DNA of 64,000 nt from Xiashengella succiniciproducens (GTDB lineage: Bacteria > Bacteroidota > Bacteroidia > Bacteroidales > Marinilabiliaceae): NCBI RefSeq assembly GCF_023674465.1, contig NZ_CP098400.1:558001-622000 (forward strand). Reading direction: 5' to 3'. The position numbers and the translations under genes were made by a program. This document shows positions 27,338-36,228 of this stretch, one piece after another (within the stretch, counting starts at the first letter, position 1; every line of letters starts with the position of its first letter). The notes beneath the pieces were generated by a model. The model had not been told where the DNA came from. It ran no database searches and worked only from the letters and a program-made list of their open reading frames with translations.

Positions 27338-29887
27338 ATGTTGCAAAGAATATCGCTTCTTTTTGTACTTACTGTTATTAGTCTTAGTTTATTCGGACAG
27401 GAAAACTTACCTGAGATATCTTATACGGCAAAGCCACGTAAATATGTAGTTGCTGCAATTGATGTAGTTGGTGAGCTTAATAATGACCCAAAAATTCTTG
27501 CCAACCTTTCAGGTTTGCGTGTTGGACAGGAAGTTACAATTCCTGGTGACGATATCACAGCAGCAATTAAGAAATACTGGGATTACGGTCTTTTTTCTGA
27601 TGTCAAGATTTATGCAAAGAAGATAGAGGGACGTGATGTCTATCTTGAGATCTTCCTTCAGGAGCGTCCCAGACTGTCTATGTTGAACTATCATGGATTA
27701 AAGAAGGCTGAAATAGAAGCGGTAGATGAAAAGGTTGCCATGATCAAGGGTAGCCAGGTAACACCATATCTTCTCAGAAGAGCTGAGAAGTTCATCAAGG
27801 ACCATTTTGTTGACAAGGGCTTTTACAATACTGAGGTTAACATTGTTCAACGTGACGATACTTCCAGAGTCAACCATGTGATACTTGACGTGTATGTTGA
27901 CAAGAAAGAAAAAGTAAAGATCAGTTCTCTGGTTTTTGAAGGTAATGAAGCCCTAACAGAAGGCCAGCTGAACAGGTATATGAAAAAGACTAACGAGAGG
28001 CGTAAGATAAAGAACTTCTTCAGGACAAAGAAGTTTGTTGAAGAAAACTACCGCGCTGACCTCGACAAGATTATTGAAAAGTACAACGAGAAGGGTTATA
28101 GGGATGCTTATATAGTTTATGACTCTATTAGCAGGAATGATGATAATACTTTAAATATTAAGATTAGGGTAGAAGAAGGTAATCAGTATTATTTCGGTAA
28201 TATCACCTGGGTTGGTAATACTATTTATCCAAGTGAATATCTTAGCTTCCTGCTTCGTATCCGAAAGGGAGATGTTTTCAACCAGACTTTGCTTGACGAA
28301 CGTTTGTTTACAGATGATGATGCTGTACAGAACGAGTATCTCAACAATGGATACCTGTTTAGCCGCATTATTCCTGTTGATCTTAAAATTTACAATGATA
28401 CTGTGGATCTGGAGATGAGAATATATGAAGGTGAACAGGCAACCATCAACAGAGTAATTATCAATGGTAACACAAAAACCCACGAGCATGTGGTGCGTCG
28501 TGAACTGCGTGTAAAGCCGGGTGAGCTTTTCAATAAGGCTGCTATCGTACGTACTGTAAGGGAGCTTGCTCAGTTGGGACACTTCGACCCTGAAAAGATC
28601 AATCCTGTTCCAATTCCAGATCAGGACAAGGGAACTGTTGACATAGAGTTTAATCTTGAAGAAAAACCAAATGACCAGATAGAACTTTCAGGAGGTTGGG
28701 GTGCCGGTATGTTTGTTGGAACTCTTGGCCTTTCCTTTAGCAACTTTTCGGTAAGAAATATAACAAACCTGGATGCATGGAAACCTCTGCCTTCAGGTGA
28801 TGGTCAGACTCTAGGGCTTAGAGCTCAAACCAATGGTAAGTATTATCAGGCCTATAGCATCAATTTTGTTGAACCATGGCTTGGTGGTAAGAAACCTAAT
28901 TCACTTAGTGTTTCATTGTATTACACACTACAGACAGGTATCAGTAGCCGTTATGGATACTATGGATATGGTTACTATGATCCTTATTCATACAAAGGTG
29001 ATGACTCCCGCCATATTAAGGTACTAGGTGCCTCGTTGGGTCTTGGACGTCGTCTTACCTGGCCGGATGACTGGTTTACGCTTTACAACGAATTGAGTTA
29101 TCGTCAGTATGACCTTAAGGATTGGTCCTTTATTGGTAACTTCAGAAACGGAAAGTCTCACAGTATTTATCTGAAGACTATCCTTTCAAGAAATTCAATT
29201 GACAACCCGTTGTATACCCGTTCCGGATCCTCATTTTCTCTTGGAGTTGAGTTGACTCCACCTTATTCATCATTTACAGGTAAGGATTACTCCTCAATAA
29301 CCGATGAGCAGGAACTGTATGAATTTATTGAATACCATAAATGGACATTCAAAGGAGCAATGTTCAAACCGCTTGACAGGGCTAACAAGTTTGTTGTAAT
29401 GAGCAAGATTGAAGGTGGATTCCTGGGATATTACAATGACTACCTTAAGTCTCCTTTTGAGAAGTTTACTCTTGGAGGTGACGGAATGAGCGGTTACAGT
29501 ATGTATGGTAGTGAAACAGTTGGCCTTAGAGGATATGAGAACAACTCACTGACACCGTATAGTTTTTACGAGGTTGATGGAGAAAGGTACTCTATGGCAG
29601 ATGGTAATATGTATACAAAGCTGACAATGGAGCTTAGATATCCCTTTACATTGCAACCATCTGCAACAGTATATGGTCTGATGTTCCTTGAAGCAGGAAA
29701 TGCATGGTCGGATTTTAAGGGTTATAACCCATTTCAGATGTATCGTTCAGCCGGTCTTGGTGTGAGAATCTTCCTGCCCATGTTTGGTCTGCTTGGTATA
29801 GACTGGGGTTACGGATTTGACACTGTCCCGGGTCGTCCGGAAGCTGCAGGAAGTAATTTCCACTTTGTTATGGGACAGAGCTTTTAA
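27338..29887 (+). CDS. bamA: Outer membrane protein assembly factor BamA
   Basis: BamA is the core of the machine that folds and inserts beta-barrel proteins in the outer membrane. The 849 residues have a signal peptide (about 1-20), five POTRA repeats (about 35-440, e.g. VKISSLVFEGNEAL and TINRVIINGNTKTHEHVVRRELR) and a C-terminal barrel (about 450-849) with the LRGYENNSLTP segment, the family's conserved lid motif, and a final Phe. The Tyr/Gly-rich loop YGYYGYGYYDPYSYKG is a striking surface loop. It starts 2 bp after uppS and leads three OmpH-like chaperone genes. Confidence 0.95.
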   Translation: MLQRISLLFVLTVISLSLFGQENLPEISYTAKPRKYVVAAIDVVGELNNDPKILANLSGLRVGQEVTIPGDDITAAIKKYWDYGLFSDVKIYAKKIEGRDVYLEIFLQERPRLSMLNYHGLKKAEIEAVDEKVAMIKGSQVTPYLLRRAEKFIKDHFVDKGFYNTEVNIVQRDDTSRVNHVILDVYVDKKEKVKISSLVFEGNEALTEGQLNRYMKKTNERRKIKNFFRTKKFVEENYRADLDKIIEKYNEKGYRDAYIVYDSISRNDDNTLNIKIRVEEGNQYYFGNITWVGNTIYPSEYLSFLLRIRKGDVFNQTLLDERLFTDDDAVQNEYLNNGYLFSRIIPVDLKIYNDTVDLEMRIYEGEQATINRVIINGNTKTHEHVVRRELRVKPGELFNKAAIVRTVRELAQLGHFDPEKINPVPIPDQDKGTVDIEFNLEEKPNDQIELSGGWGAGMFVGTLGLSFSNFSVRNITNLDAWKPLPSGDGQTLGLRAQTNGKYYQAYSINFVEPWLGGKKPNSLSVSLYYTLQTGISSRYGYYGYGYYDPYSYKGDDSRHIKVLGASLGLGRRLTWPDDWFTLYNELSYRQYDLKDWSFIGNFRNGKSHSIYLKTILSRNSIDNPLYTRSGSSFSLGVELTPPYSSFTGKDYSSITDEQELYEFIEYHKWTFKGAMFKPLDRANKFVVMSKIEGGFLGYYNDYLKSPFEKFTLGGDGMSGYSMYGSETVGLRGYENNSLTPYSFYEVDGERYSMADGNMYTKLTMELRYPFTLQPSATVYGLMFLEAGNAWSDFKGYNPFQMYRSAGLGVRIFLPMFGLLGIDWGYGFDTVPGRPEAAGSNFHFVMGQSF

Positions 29888-29974
29888 AGTTTGATGCTTA
29901 TCTTGTAAATTGTGGTTCGATTTTTGGATAAGCTTATAAGAGCCGTTTGGCATATTTATTTAAAACTTATTGCT

Positions 29975-30487
29975 ATGAAAAAAACAGTATTATTTTTGCT
30001 ATTGGGTTTGTTCGGCATTCAGGCTGCAGTTAATTCCCAACGATATGCATTTGTCGATACTGAATACATCCTCAGGAATATTCCGGCATTTCAGGCTGCT
30101 CAGGAACAATTGAATCAGTTGTCAGGTCAATGGCAGGCAGAGATAGACAAGATATACCGGGTTGTTGCAGATATGTACAAGAATTACCAGACTGAAAGTG
30201 TGTACCTTTCTAACGATATGAGAGTGGCCCGTGAAGAGGCAATTATTGCAAGAGAAAGGGAAGCCAGAGAGCTTCAGCAAAAGTATTTTGGACAGGAAGG
30301 AGAACTGGCCAAGAGGCAGGAAGCTTTGTTCAGACCTATTCAGGATCAGGTAACAGCAGTTATCAGAGAGCTAGCAAGAGAAGAAGGGCTTGCTGCAGTA
30401 TTTGACAAGAGCAATGGTGTGCTTTATCTCGATCCGGCGCAGGACCGTAGTGATAAAGTCCTGGAACGCCTGGGACACAGAAAATAA
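29975..30487 (+). CDS. OmpH/Skp-like periplasmic chaperone, paralogue 1
   Basis: A 170-residue exported protein with a signal peptide (MKKTVLFLLLGLFGIQAA) and the OmpH/Skp pattern: a short beta region (YAFVDTEYILRNIP), a long charged coiled coil (about 45-125) and a closing strand region (GLAAVFDKSNGVLYLD). Skp proteins trap unfolded outer-membrane proteins on their way to BamA. I chose ATG 29975 over an upstream start at 29912 because it opens with the signal peptide. It is the first of three tandem relatives behind bamA. Confidence 0.9.
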   Translation: MKKTVLFLLLGLFGIQAAVNSQRYAFVDTEYILRNIPAFQAAQEQLNQLSGQWQAEIDKIYRVVADMYKNYQTESVYLSNDMRVAREEAIIAREREARELQQKYFGQEGELAKRQEALFRPIQDQVTAVIRELAREEGLAAVFDKSNGVLYLDPAQDRSDKVLERLGHRK

Positions 30488-30501
30488 TTGTAAATAAATA
30501 A

Positions 30502-31017
30502 ATGATTCAGATGCGAAAAATCATTCTAAGCGCATTGGTATTTGTCGGCTTTGCGGCCGCAGCTTTTGCGCAGGCTCCCAAATTTGGTCACATCAGTGTT
30601 GCGGATGTAGTGCTGCAGATGCCTGAGTACAAGAATATTTCAACAGTGATGGAGGGAGAGACCAAGAAATTTGAGGACCAGCTGGTTGTTATGAGAGAAG
30701 AGCTGCAAAAGATAGAGCTTGAATATGAGAAAAACTTTGAGACTTATTCGGACGCTCAGCGTGCTGCAAAGGAAGAAGAGTATATGAATATGCAGCAAAG
30801 GATTCAGGAATTCTTTGTAAATGCTCAGCAGACACTTCAACAAAAGCAGAACGAGTTACAGGTGCCGGTTCTTGAAAGTTTCAGAAAGGCAGTTGAGGCT
30901 GTGGGTGAGGAAAACGGTTTCCTTTACATCTTTGAAATCAACTCAGGTCTGACACTTTTCAATTCTTCACAAAGTGTAGATGTCACTCCACTTGTAAAGG
31001 CAAAACTCGGGATTTAA
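30502..31017 (+). CDS. OmpH/Skp-like periplasmic chaperone, paralogue 2
   Basis: A 171-residue OmpH-family protein. The signal peptide ends near AAAAFAQ, followed by KFGHISVADVVLQMPEY, a coiled coil rich in Glu, Gln and Lys (about 50-125) and a closing segment ENGFLYIFEINSGLTLF. A second ATG three codons in (30511) is an equally good start. It is closer to paralogue 3 than to paralogue 1 (shared KFGHxxV, LPxxK and YIFxI patterns). The gap to paralogue 1 is 14 bp. Confidence 0.9.
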   Translation: MIQMRKIILSALVFVGFAAAAFAQAPKFGHISVADVVLQMPEYKNISTVMEGETKKFEDQLVVMREELQKIELEYEKNFETYSDAQRAAKEEEYMNMQQRIQEFFVNAQQTLQQKQNELQVPVLESFRKAVEAVGEENGFLYIFEINSGLTLFNSSQSVDVTPLVKAKLGI

Positions 31018-31050
31018 TTTTAATAGGTGAATACTTAATAATTACATGAT

Positions 31051-31557
31051 ATGAGATTTATTAAAACTATTGCAATCGCTTGCTTATTGCTTATCACGTC
31101 AGCGATTACCGCTCAGGAACTAAAATTCGGGCATGTCAATGTTCAGGAACTTATTATGGAGCTACCTGACAAGAAAGATGCTGACACTAAGTTGCAAGCT
31201 GAAGCTCAGATTTTGCAGGATAGGTTGAAGGTGATGAGTGAGGAGCATGAAAAGAAATACCGTGACTATATTGCCCAGAGAGAGACAATGCCTGAGCTGA
31301 TCCGCACAACCATGGAAAAGGAAATTCAGGATATTGAACAACGTCTGCAAAATTATCAACTAATGGCTCAGCAAACTTTGCAGAAGAAGGAGCAGGAGCT
31401 TTATCAGCCCATTCTTGAGAAAGTACAGCGTGCTATTGATGCAGTTGGACAGGAACAAGGACTGATTTATATCTTTGACATCAGTTCACAGGTTGTCCTT
31501 TATCACTCTGAAAAGAGTCTGGACTGCGGTCCTCTTGTTAAGGCAAAACTGAAGTAG
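31051..31557 (+). CDS. OmpH/Skp-like periplasmic chaperone, paralogue 3
   Basis: A 168-residue OmpH-family protein with a signal peptide ending at AITAQ and then LKFGHVNVQELIMELPDKKDA, a long coiled coil (about 45-120) and the end LIYIFDISSQVVLYHSEKS. It probably derives from a duplication with paralogue 2, since they align along the full length by eye. A strong terminator follows the stop by 31 bp and ends the bamA-ompH unit. Confidence 0.9.
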   Translation: MRFIKTIAIACLLLITSAITAQELKFGHVNVQELIMELPDKKDADTKLQAEAQILQDRLKVMSEEHEKKYRDYIAQRETMPELIRTTMEKEIQDIEQRLQNYQLMAQQTLQKKEQELYQPILEKVQRAIDAVGQEQGLIYIFDISSQVVLYHSEKSLDCGPLVKAKLK

Positions 31558-31588
31558 TATTTGCCCAAGGCATATTTGATAACAAAAG

Positions 31589-31615
31589 AAAAGCCGGTAA
31601 CCACCGGCTTTTCTT
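31589..31615 (+). terminator. Terminator after the ompH-like genes
   Basis: A perfect 10-bp stem AAAAGCCGGT/ACCGGCTTTT with loop AACC (31589-31612) followed by a T-rich tail. It separates the bamA-ompH cluster from murI, which starts 20 bp later. Confidence 0.88.
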
Positions 31616-31632
31616 CCTATTATAGATAAGAG

Positions 31633-32463
31633 ATGCGAGGTACCGGTCCCATAGGGGTGTTTGATTCGGGATATGGAGGTCTTACCATCCTTAAGGAATT
31701 GCTTGATGCATTTCCCAGTAATGACTTTGTCTATTTTGGCGATAATGCCAGATCACCTTATGGTAGCCGTTCTTTTGATGTTGTGTACAACTACACTCTG
31801 GAAGCAGTCAGGAAATTATTCGCCATGGGAGCACCCCTTGTGATACTGGCCTGCAATACAGCATCAGCAAAAGCATTGCGTACTATTCAACAGAAGGATC
31901 TGCCCCAAATGGATCCTGAAAGGAGAGTGCTTGGAGTAATACGCCCAAGTGTTGAAAGCGTAGGTTCTGATCCTGCAAGCAAGAATGTTGCTATACTTGG
32001 TACAACAGGCACTGTGCTGTCTGAGTCCTATCCCCTTGAATTTAAGAAACTATTCCCCCATATCAAGGTCGTACAGCAGTCCTGTCCAATGTGGGCTCCT
32101 CTTGTTGAAAACGGAGAGACTGATTCTGAAGGAGCACGCTATTTTGTAAAGAGAGATATTGATCGTCTTTTCTCTACTGCACCGCAAACGGATACCGTTA
32201 TTCTGGCGTGTACGCACTACCCCTTACTTATGCCTCTGGTAAAGCAATCTCTGCCGCCGGGTGTAAAAATAGTGGCTCAGGGTCCTATTGTTGCTTCTAG
32301 TCTAGTGGATTATCTTAAGCGCCACCCTGAGATGAATCAGAGATTATCACGGGGCGGCACTGTGAGATTCTTTACTACCGAGTATCCCGAACGCTTCAAC
32401 CAGTCAGCATCCCTGTTTATGGGCAATCCGGTAAATGCCGAGCATATAGACCCGGAACTTTGA
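31633..32463 (+). CDS. murI: Glutamate racemase
   Basis: MurI converts L- to D-glutamate for peptidoglycan. The 276 residues carry the start GPIGVFDSGYGGLTIL with the catalytic-site Asp, and the two catalytic cysteines at Cys74 (LACNTASAKALR) and Cys193 (LACTHYPLL). Length is standard. The gene ends with its stop touching that of the convergent gamma-carbonic anhydrase gene (stops at 32463 and 32464), so no terminator separates them. Confidence 0.96.
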   Translation: MRGTGPIGVFDSGYGGLTILKELLDAFPSNDFVYFGDNARSPYGSRSFDVVYNYTLEAVRKLFAMGAPLVILACNTASAKALRTIQQKDLPQMDPERRVLGVIRPSVESVGSDPASKNVAILGTTGTVLSESYPLEFKKLFPHIKVVQQSCPMWAPLVENGETDSEGARYFVKRDIDRLFSTAPQTDTVILACTHYPLLMPLVKQSLPPGVKIVAQGPIVASSLVDYLKRHPEMNQRLSRGGTVRFFTTEYPERFNQSASLFMGNPVNAEHIDPEL

Positions 32464-32979
32464 TTACTTCTTATACCAGCTGGCGTACATCAGATAGTTG
32501 TTTGCTATCTTGTTGATCATCTCAGCTGTCTGATGCGGTTCTATATCCTTTACCTTCTTAGCAGGTACTCCGGCATATACACTGTTGGGTTCTACTATAG
32601 TATTGCTTAGCACCAGTGCGTTTGCAGCAATTATAGAGTTGCTGCCGATAACTGCATGGTCAAGTACGGTTGCTCCAATACCTATCAATACATTATCTTC
32701 AATCTTGGCTCCATGAATCACTGCATTATGGCCAATGGATACATTGTTGCCTATCTCAATAACCGACTTTTGATAGAGAGTGTGCAGTACGGCACCATCC
32801 TGTATGTTGACCTTGTTGCCTACTCTGATTGAATTAACGTCACCACGCAATACTGCATTAAACCAGATGCTGCAGTCATCACCTATTACAACGTCTCCAA
32901 CTATTGTAGCATTCTCGGCAATAAACACATTCTCACCGATTTTGGGCTCAAAACCCCTTACCTCTTTAATTAACGCCAT
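32464..32979 (-). CDS. Gamma-carbonic anhydrase-like hexapeptide protein
   Basis: A 171-residue left-handed beta-helix protein with repeated hexapeptides (IGENVFIAENATIVGDVVIGDD and so on). The three histidines that bind metal in gamma-carbonic anhydrases are at His66, His84 and His89 (AVLHTLY, SIGHNAVIHG), so it may hydrate CO2; many relatives of this YrdA/PaaY-like group have weak or no proven activity. It is a single minus-strand gene. A TACTTTTG box at 33001-33008 probably starts its transcript. Confidence 0.88.
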   Translation of the reverse strand: MALIKEVRGFEPKIGENVFIAENATIVGDVVIGDDCSIWFNAVLRGDVNSIRVGNKVNIQDGAVLHTLYQKSVIEIGNNVSIGHNAVIHGAKIEDNVLIGIGATVLDHAVIGSNSIIAANALVLSNTIVEPNSVYAGVPAKKVKDIEPHQTAEMINKIANNYLMYASWYKK

Positions 32980-33000
32980 CTCATTTATTATTTAGGACTA

Positions 33001-33008
33001 CAAAAGTA
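33001..33008 (-). promoter_or_regulatory. Probable -7 box for the gamma-carbonic anhydrase gene
   Basis: TACTTTTG on the minus strand fits TAnnTTTG and lies 22 bp before the start codon. No good TTTG is seen 19-21 bp upstream. Confidence 0.45.
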
Positions 33009-33213
33009 CTAGTCTTTTATAAACTTTTTCTAATTTTCAAAAGGAATGCTCAATATGAATAAATATGTAATTTGGATACATTCTGTATTATGATAATTTC
33101 TTGTAGCGCTTGCCAGATATGGCTTGTAGTAAAATAGGCTGGTATTCAGCAATATGCATTGTCCTAAGGGCTGATATTTGTCATGTTTGCTGATGTTTGA
33201 ACAAATAGCGGTC

Positions 33214-33245
33214 TTTGTTAAATAGCGATTAATGAGGTATTTTTG
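33214..33245 (+). promoter_or_regulatory. Promoter of korAB
   Basis: TTTG (33214-33217), a 20-bp spacer and TATTTTTG (33238-33245) match the Bacteroides consensus perfectly. Transcription would start near 33249, leaving a leader of about 65 nt before korA. Confidence 0.75.
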
Positions 33246-33313
33246 CTTACTCTTTGTAAGAGAAATGCGTATTTATATGTCGGTTTTATGGATTGCATAA
33301 GATGGAGTGAAAA

Positions 33314-35158
33314 ATGAAAGAAAATTCAAAAGTAGTAGAGGTTGAACGGATATCGGTCCGCTTCTCGGGTGACTCAGGTGATGGAATGCAGTTGTCGGGA
33401 ACACTGTTTTCACAGGCATCTGCCATGTTTGGTAATGATATTTCAACGTTCCCTGATTTTCCTGCTGATATTAGGGCTCCTCAAGGTACTATTGGAGGTG
33501 TCTCAGGTTTTCAGGTGCATTTCGGTAAGGGAGTAAATACTCCGGGTGACAGGACTGATGTGCTTGTAGCCATGAATCCAGCTGCTCTAAAGGCGAATGC
33601 AAAATTTATGAAACCAGGTGGGACCATCATTATTGATGAGGATAGCTTTGATGCAAAGGGACTGGAAAAGGCTGGATATAAAACCGATGATCCCTTTGCT
33701 GAGGATAAGCTGGATTCATACAAAATCATTAAAGCTCCCATAACTACACTTACAAAGGAAGCTGTCCAGGATCTGGATATTGACAATAAGAGTGCACTGC
33801 GTAGCAAGAATATGTTTGCTCTTGGTCTTGTATTCTGGTTGTTCAACCGTCCAATCGAACATACTGAGGATTACATAAAGCGTAAGTTTGGCAAGAAACC
33901 AGGAATTATGGAAGCCAACCTTCGTGTTCTTGAAGCAGGGTTTCATTATGGTGACACAATTGAAGCTATTACTCCATCATTTCATGTACTTCCTTCTCAA
34001 CCCAGGAAAGGCATTTATCGCAATATAAATGGTAATACTGCTGCTGCATGGGGTCTGATTGCAGCCGCAGAAAGAGCAGGAGTTCAGCTCTTCCTTGGTT
34101 CCTACCCAATTACTCCTGCAACTGAAATACTTCAGGAGCTGGCAGCCAGAAAGGACCTTGGAGTGAAAGTCTTTCAAGCTGAGGATGAGATAGCAGGTAT
34201 CTGTAGTGCTATTGGTGCAAGCTATGCAGGTGCTCTTGGAGCAACATCTACATCAGGACCAGGTATGGCACTTAAGACAGAAGCAATAGGTCTTGCAGTA
34301 ATGACCGAACTTCCCCTTGTTGTAATAAATGTACAACGCGGAGGTCCTTCAACTGGTTTGCCTACCAAGACTGAGCAGTCAGACTTGTATCAGGCATTAT
34401 TTGGACGTAACGGTGAATGTCCGGTTGTAGTTCTTGCAGCCAGTACTCCGGTCAACTGCTTCGATTTTGCATACTATGCAGCCAAGATTGCTATCGAACA
34501 TATGGTTCCCGTAATCTTGCTTTCTGACGGATACCTTGCCAATGGTACACAGAGTTGGAGGGTGCCTGAAAAAGAAGATTTCCCGAATATAGAGGTTCCC
34601 CATACCAGACAAAGCGCCGGGGAATTCAAACCATATCTGAGAAACGTGGAAAAGCAAAGCCGTGCATGGGTTTGGCCGGGAATGAAAGGATATGAACATC
34701 GCGTTGGTGGACTTGAAAAAGATGCTCTTACAGGAGTAATCTCTCATGATCCCGTAAATCACCAGAATATGGTTGGTCTTCGCCAGGAAAAGGTTGACCG
34801 TATAGCCAATTTTATCCCTGAACTTGAGGTTCAGGGTGATAAAGACGCCGACCTGCTGGTCGTCGGCTGGGGAGGCACCTATGGACACCTTTCTTCTGCT
34901 GTTGATGAACTTTGCAAGGAAGGCAGGAAGCTGGCTTTTGCTCATTTCAACTATATAAGCCCGTTGCCTCGCAATACTGCTGAGGTCTTTGCTAAGTACA
35001 AGAAAATAGTGGTTTGTGAACTTAATATGGGGCAATTTGCATCCTGCCTAAGGATGAAACATCCGCAGTACAACTACTATCAGTACAACAAAGTACAGGG
35101 TCAGCCATTCACTGTAGAAGAGTTGAAGAGTTGTTTTGTCAAACTTTTGGAAGCATAA
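33314..35158 (+). CDS. korA: 2-oxoacid:ferredoxin oxidoreductase, fused gamma-alpha subunit
   Basis: With KorB it oxidises 2-oxoglutarate (or a similar 2-oxoacid) to the acyl-CoA, reducing ferredoxin, in the cytoplasm. The 614 residues are a fusion: gamma domain (about 12-200; RFSGDSGDGMQLSG) and alpha domain (about 230-600; GSYPITPATEILQEL, then TSGPGMALKTEA). This two-gene form is typical of anaerobic Bacteroidota. Ketoglutarate as substrate is the usual assignment, but pyruvate or branched-chain acids cannot be ruled out. korB begins 4 bp after the stop. Confidence 0.93.
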   Translation: MKENSKVVEVERISVRFSGDSGDGMQLSGTLFSQASAMFGNDISTFPDFPADIRAPQGTIGGVSGFQVHFGKGVNTPGDRTDVLVAMNPAALKANAKFMKPGGTIIIDEDSFDAKGLEKAGYKTDDPFAEDKLDSYKIIKAPITTLTKEAVQDLDIDNKSALRSKNMFALGLVFWLFNRPIEHTEDYIKRKFGKKPGIMEANLRVLEAGFHYGDTIEAITPSFHVLPSQPRKGIYRNINGNTAAAWGLIAAAERAGVQLFLGSYPITPATEILQELAARKDLGVKVFQAEDEIAGICSAIGASYAGALGATSTSGPGMALKTEAIGLAVMTELPLVVINVQRGGPSTGLPTKTEQSDLYQALFGRNGECPVVVLAASTPVNCFDFAYYAAKIAIEHMVPVILLSDGYLANGTQSWRVPEKEDFPNIEVPHTRQSAGEFKPYLRNVEKQSRAWVWPGMKGYEHRVGGLEKDALTGVISHDPVNHQNMVGLRQEKVDRIANFIPELEVQGDKDADLLVVGWGGTYGHLSSAVDELCKEGRKLAFAHFNYISPLPRNTAEVFAKYKKIVVCELNMGQFASCLRMKHPQYNYYQYNKVQGQPFTVEELKSCFVKLLEA

Positions 35159-35162
35159 GGAC

Positions 35163-36179
35163 ATGGAAGAAGAAAGAACATATAGTTTCACAGACTACAA
35201 GAATTCGCTTAACGTACGCTGGTGCCCGGGTTGTGGTGACCATGCTATTTTGAATTCAGTGCTCAAGGCAATGGCTGACCTGCAACTCAAGCCCGAGAAT
35301 GTTGCTGTGATTTCGGGTATTGGCTGCTCCTCACGTTTTACCTATTATATGAACACCTTTGGGTTTCATACAATTCACGGACGTGGTGCTGCTATTGCAA
35401 CCGGAGTAAAACTTGCAAATCCATCGCTTAGCGTGTGGCACGTTACGGGTGACGGTGATGCCATGGCAATTGGTGGTAACCACTTTATCCATGTTATCCG
35501 GAGGAATGTAAATATCAACCTGATACTGTTCAATAACCAGATTTACGGACTTACAAAGGGACAATATTCTCCTACATCTAAGTTTGGTAAGGTCACTAAG
35601 TCCTCACCCTACGGTACTATTGAAATGCCATTCAGACCTGGTGAGCTGGCCATTGGTGCTAGGGGACATTTCTTTGCACGAACTATCGACAGGGATCTTA
35701 AGCTTTGCGTTGATGTATTCAAGGAAGCTGAGCTGTTTGATGGTACTTCAGTTGTTGAAGTATTGCAAAACTGTGTAATATACAATGACAAGGTTCACGA
35801 TGAGATTGCAAATAAGGAAGTCAGGGATGATCGTACAATAATACTTGAACATGGCAAGCCAATGATCTTTGGCAAGAACCGTGACAAGGGTCTGATGCTA
35901 GACGGTCTCACTCTTAAGGTTGTCAATATTGGGGAAAACGGAATTACCGAGAAGGATCTGCTTGTTCATGATGCTGAGTGCGAGGATAGTACCCTACATA
36001 TGAAGCTGGCTACTATGGAATATCCGGAGTATCCGGTTGCACTTGGTGTGATACGGCGGGTAAAAGGTCTTGTTTACAACGAAGCCATGGTTGACCAGAT
36101 AGAAGAAGTCAGGAAGGACAATCCTGTAAAATGCTTCCGGGATCTTGCTGTAAGGGGTGATGTTTGGGAGGTCAGATAG
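35163..36179 (+). CDS. korB: 2-oxoacid:ferredoxin oxidoreductase, beta subunit
   Basis: The beta subunit binds thiamine diphosphate and one [4Fe-4S] cluster. The 338 residues show Cys21 and Cys24 (RWCPGCGDH), a further cysteine in SGIGCSSR and another in LQNCVIYN, the likely cluster ligands. The TPP-binding motif is GDGDAMAIGGNHF with NNQIYGLTKGQ behind it. I chose ATG 35163 (preceded by AAGGAC) over a TTG at 35136 that overlaps korA. The complex needs ferredoxin from elsewhere. Confidence 0.93.
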   Translation: MEEERTYSFTDYKNSLNVRWCPGCGDHAILNSVLKAMADLQLKPENVAVISGIGCSSRFTYYMNTFGFHTIHGRGAAIATGVKLANPSLSVWHVTGDGDAMAIGGNHFIHVIRRNVNINLILFNNQIYGLTKGQYSPTSKFGKVTKSSPYGTIEMPFRPGELAIGARGHFFARTIDRDLKLCVDVFKEAELFDGTSVVEVLQNCVIYNDKVHDEIANKEVRDDRTIILEHGKPMIFGKNRDKGLMLDGLTLKVVNIGENGITEKDLLVHDAECEDSTLHMKLATMEYPEYPVALGVIRRVKGLVYNEAMVDQIEEVRKDNPVKCFRDLAVRGDVWEVR

Positions 36180-36214
36180 GCAATAGATTTGTATTTCCAT
36201 TAGGGAAATTTCAA

Positions 36215-36222
36215 TATCTTTG
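36215..36222 (+). promoter_or_regulatory. -7 box directly in front of the porin gene
   Basis: TATCTTTG matches TAnnTTTG exactly. TTTG is found at 36188-36191, with a spacer of 23 bp, slightly long. The box ends 6 bp before ATG 36229, so a transcript from it would have almost no leader. Confidence 0.5.
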
Positions 36223-36228
36223 CCTTGC

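Larger units (their letters stand above)
32980..33313. other. Divergent intergenic region between the carbonic anhydrase gene and korA
   Basis: This 334-bp AT-rich region holds a promoter for each flanking gene: TACTTTTG (33001-33008) toward the carbonic anhydrase gene, and a complete promoter toward korA (33214-33245). I saw no small gene or stable RNA in the 200 bp between them. Confidence 0.6.
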
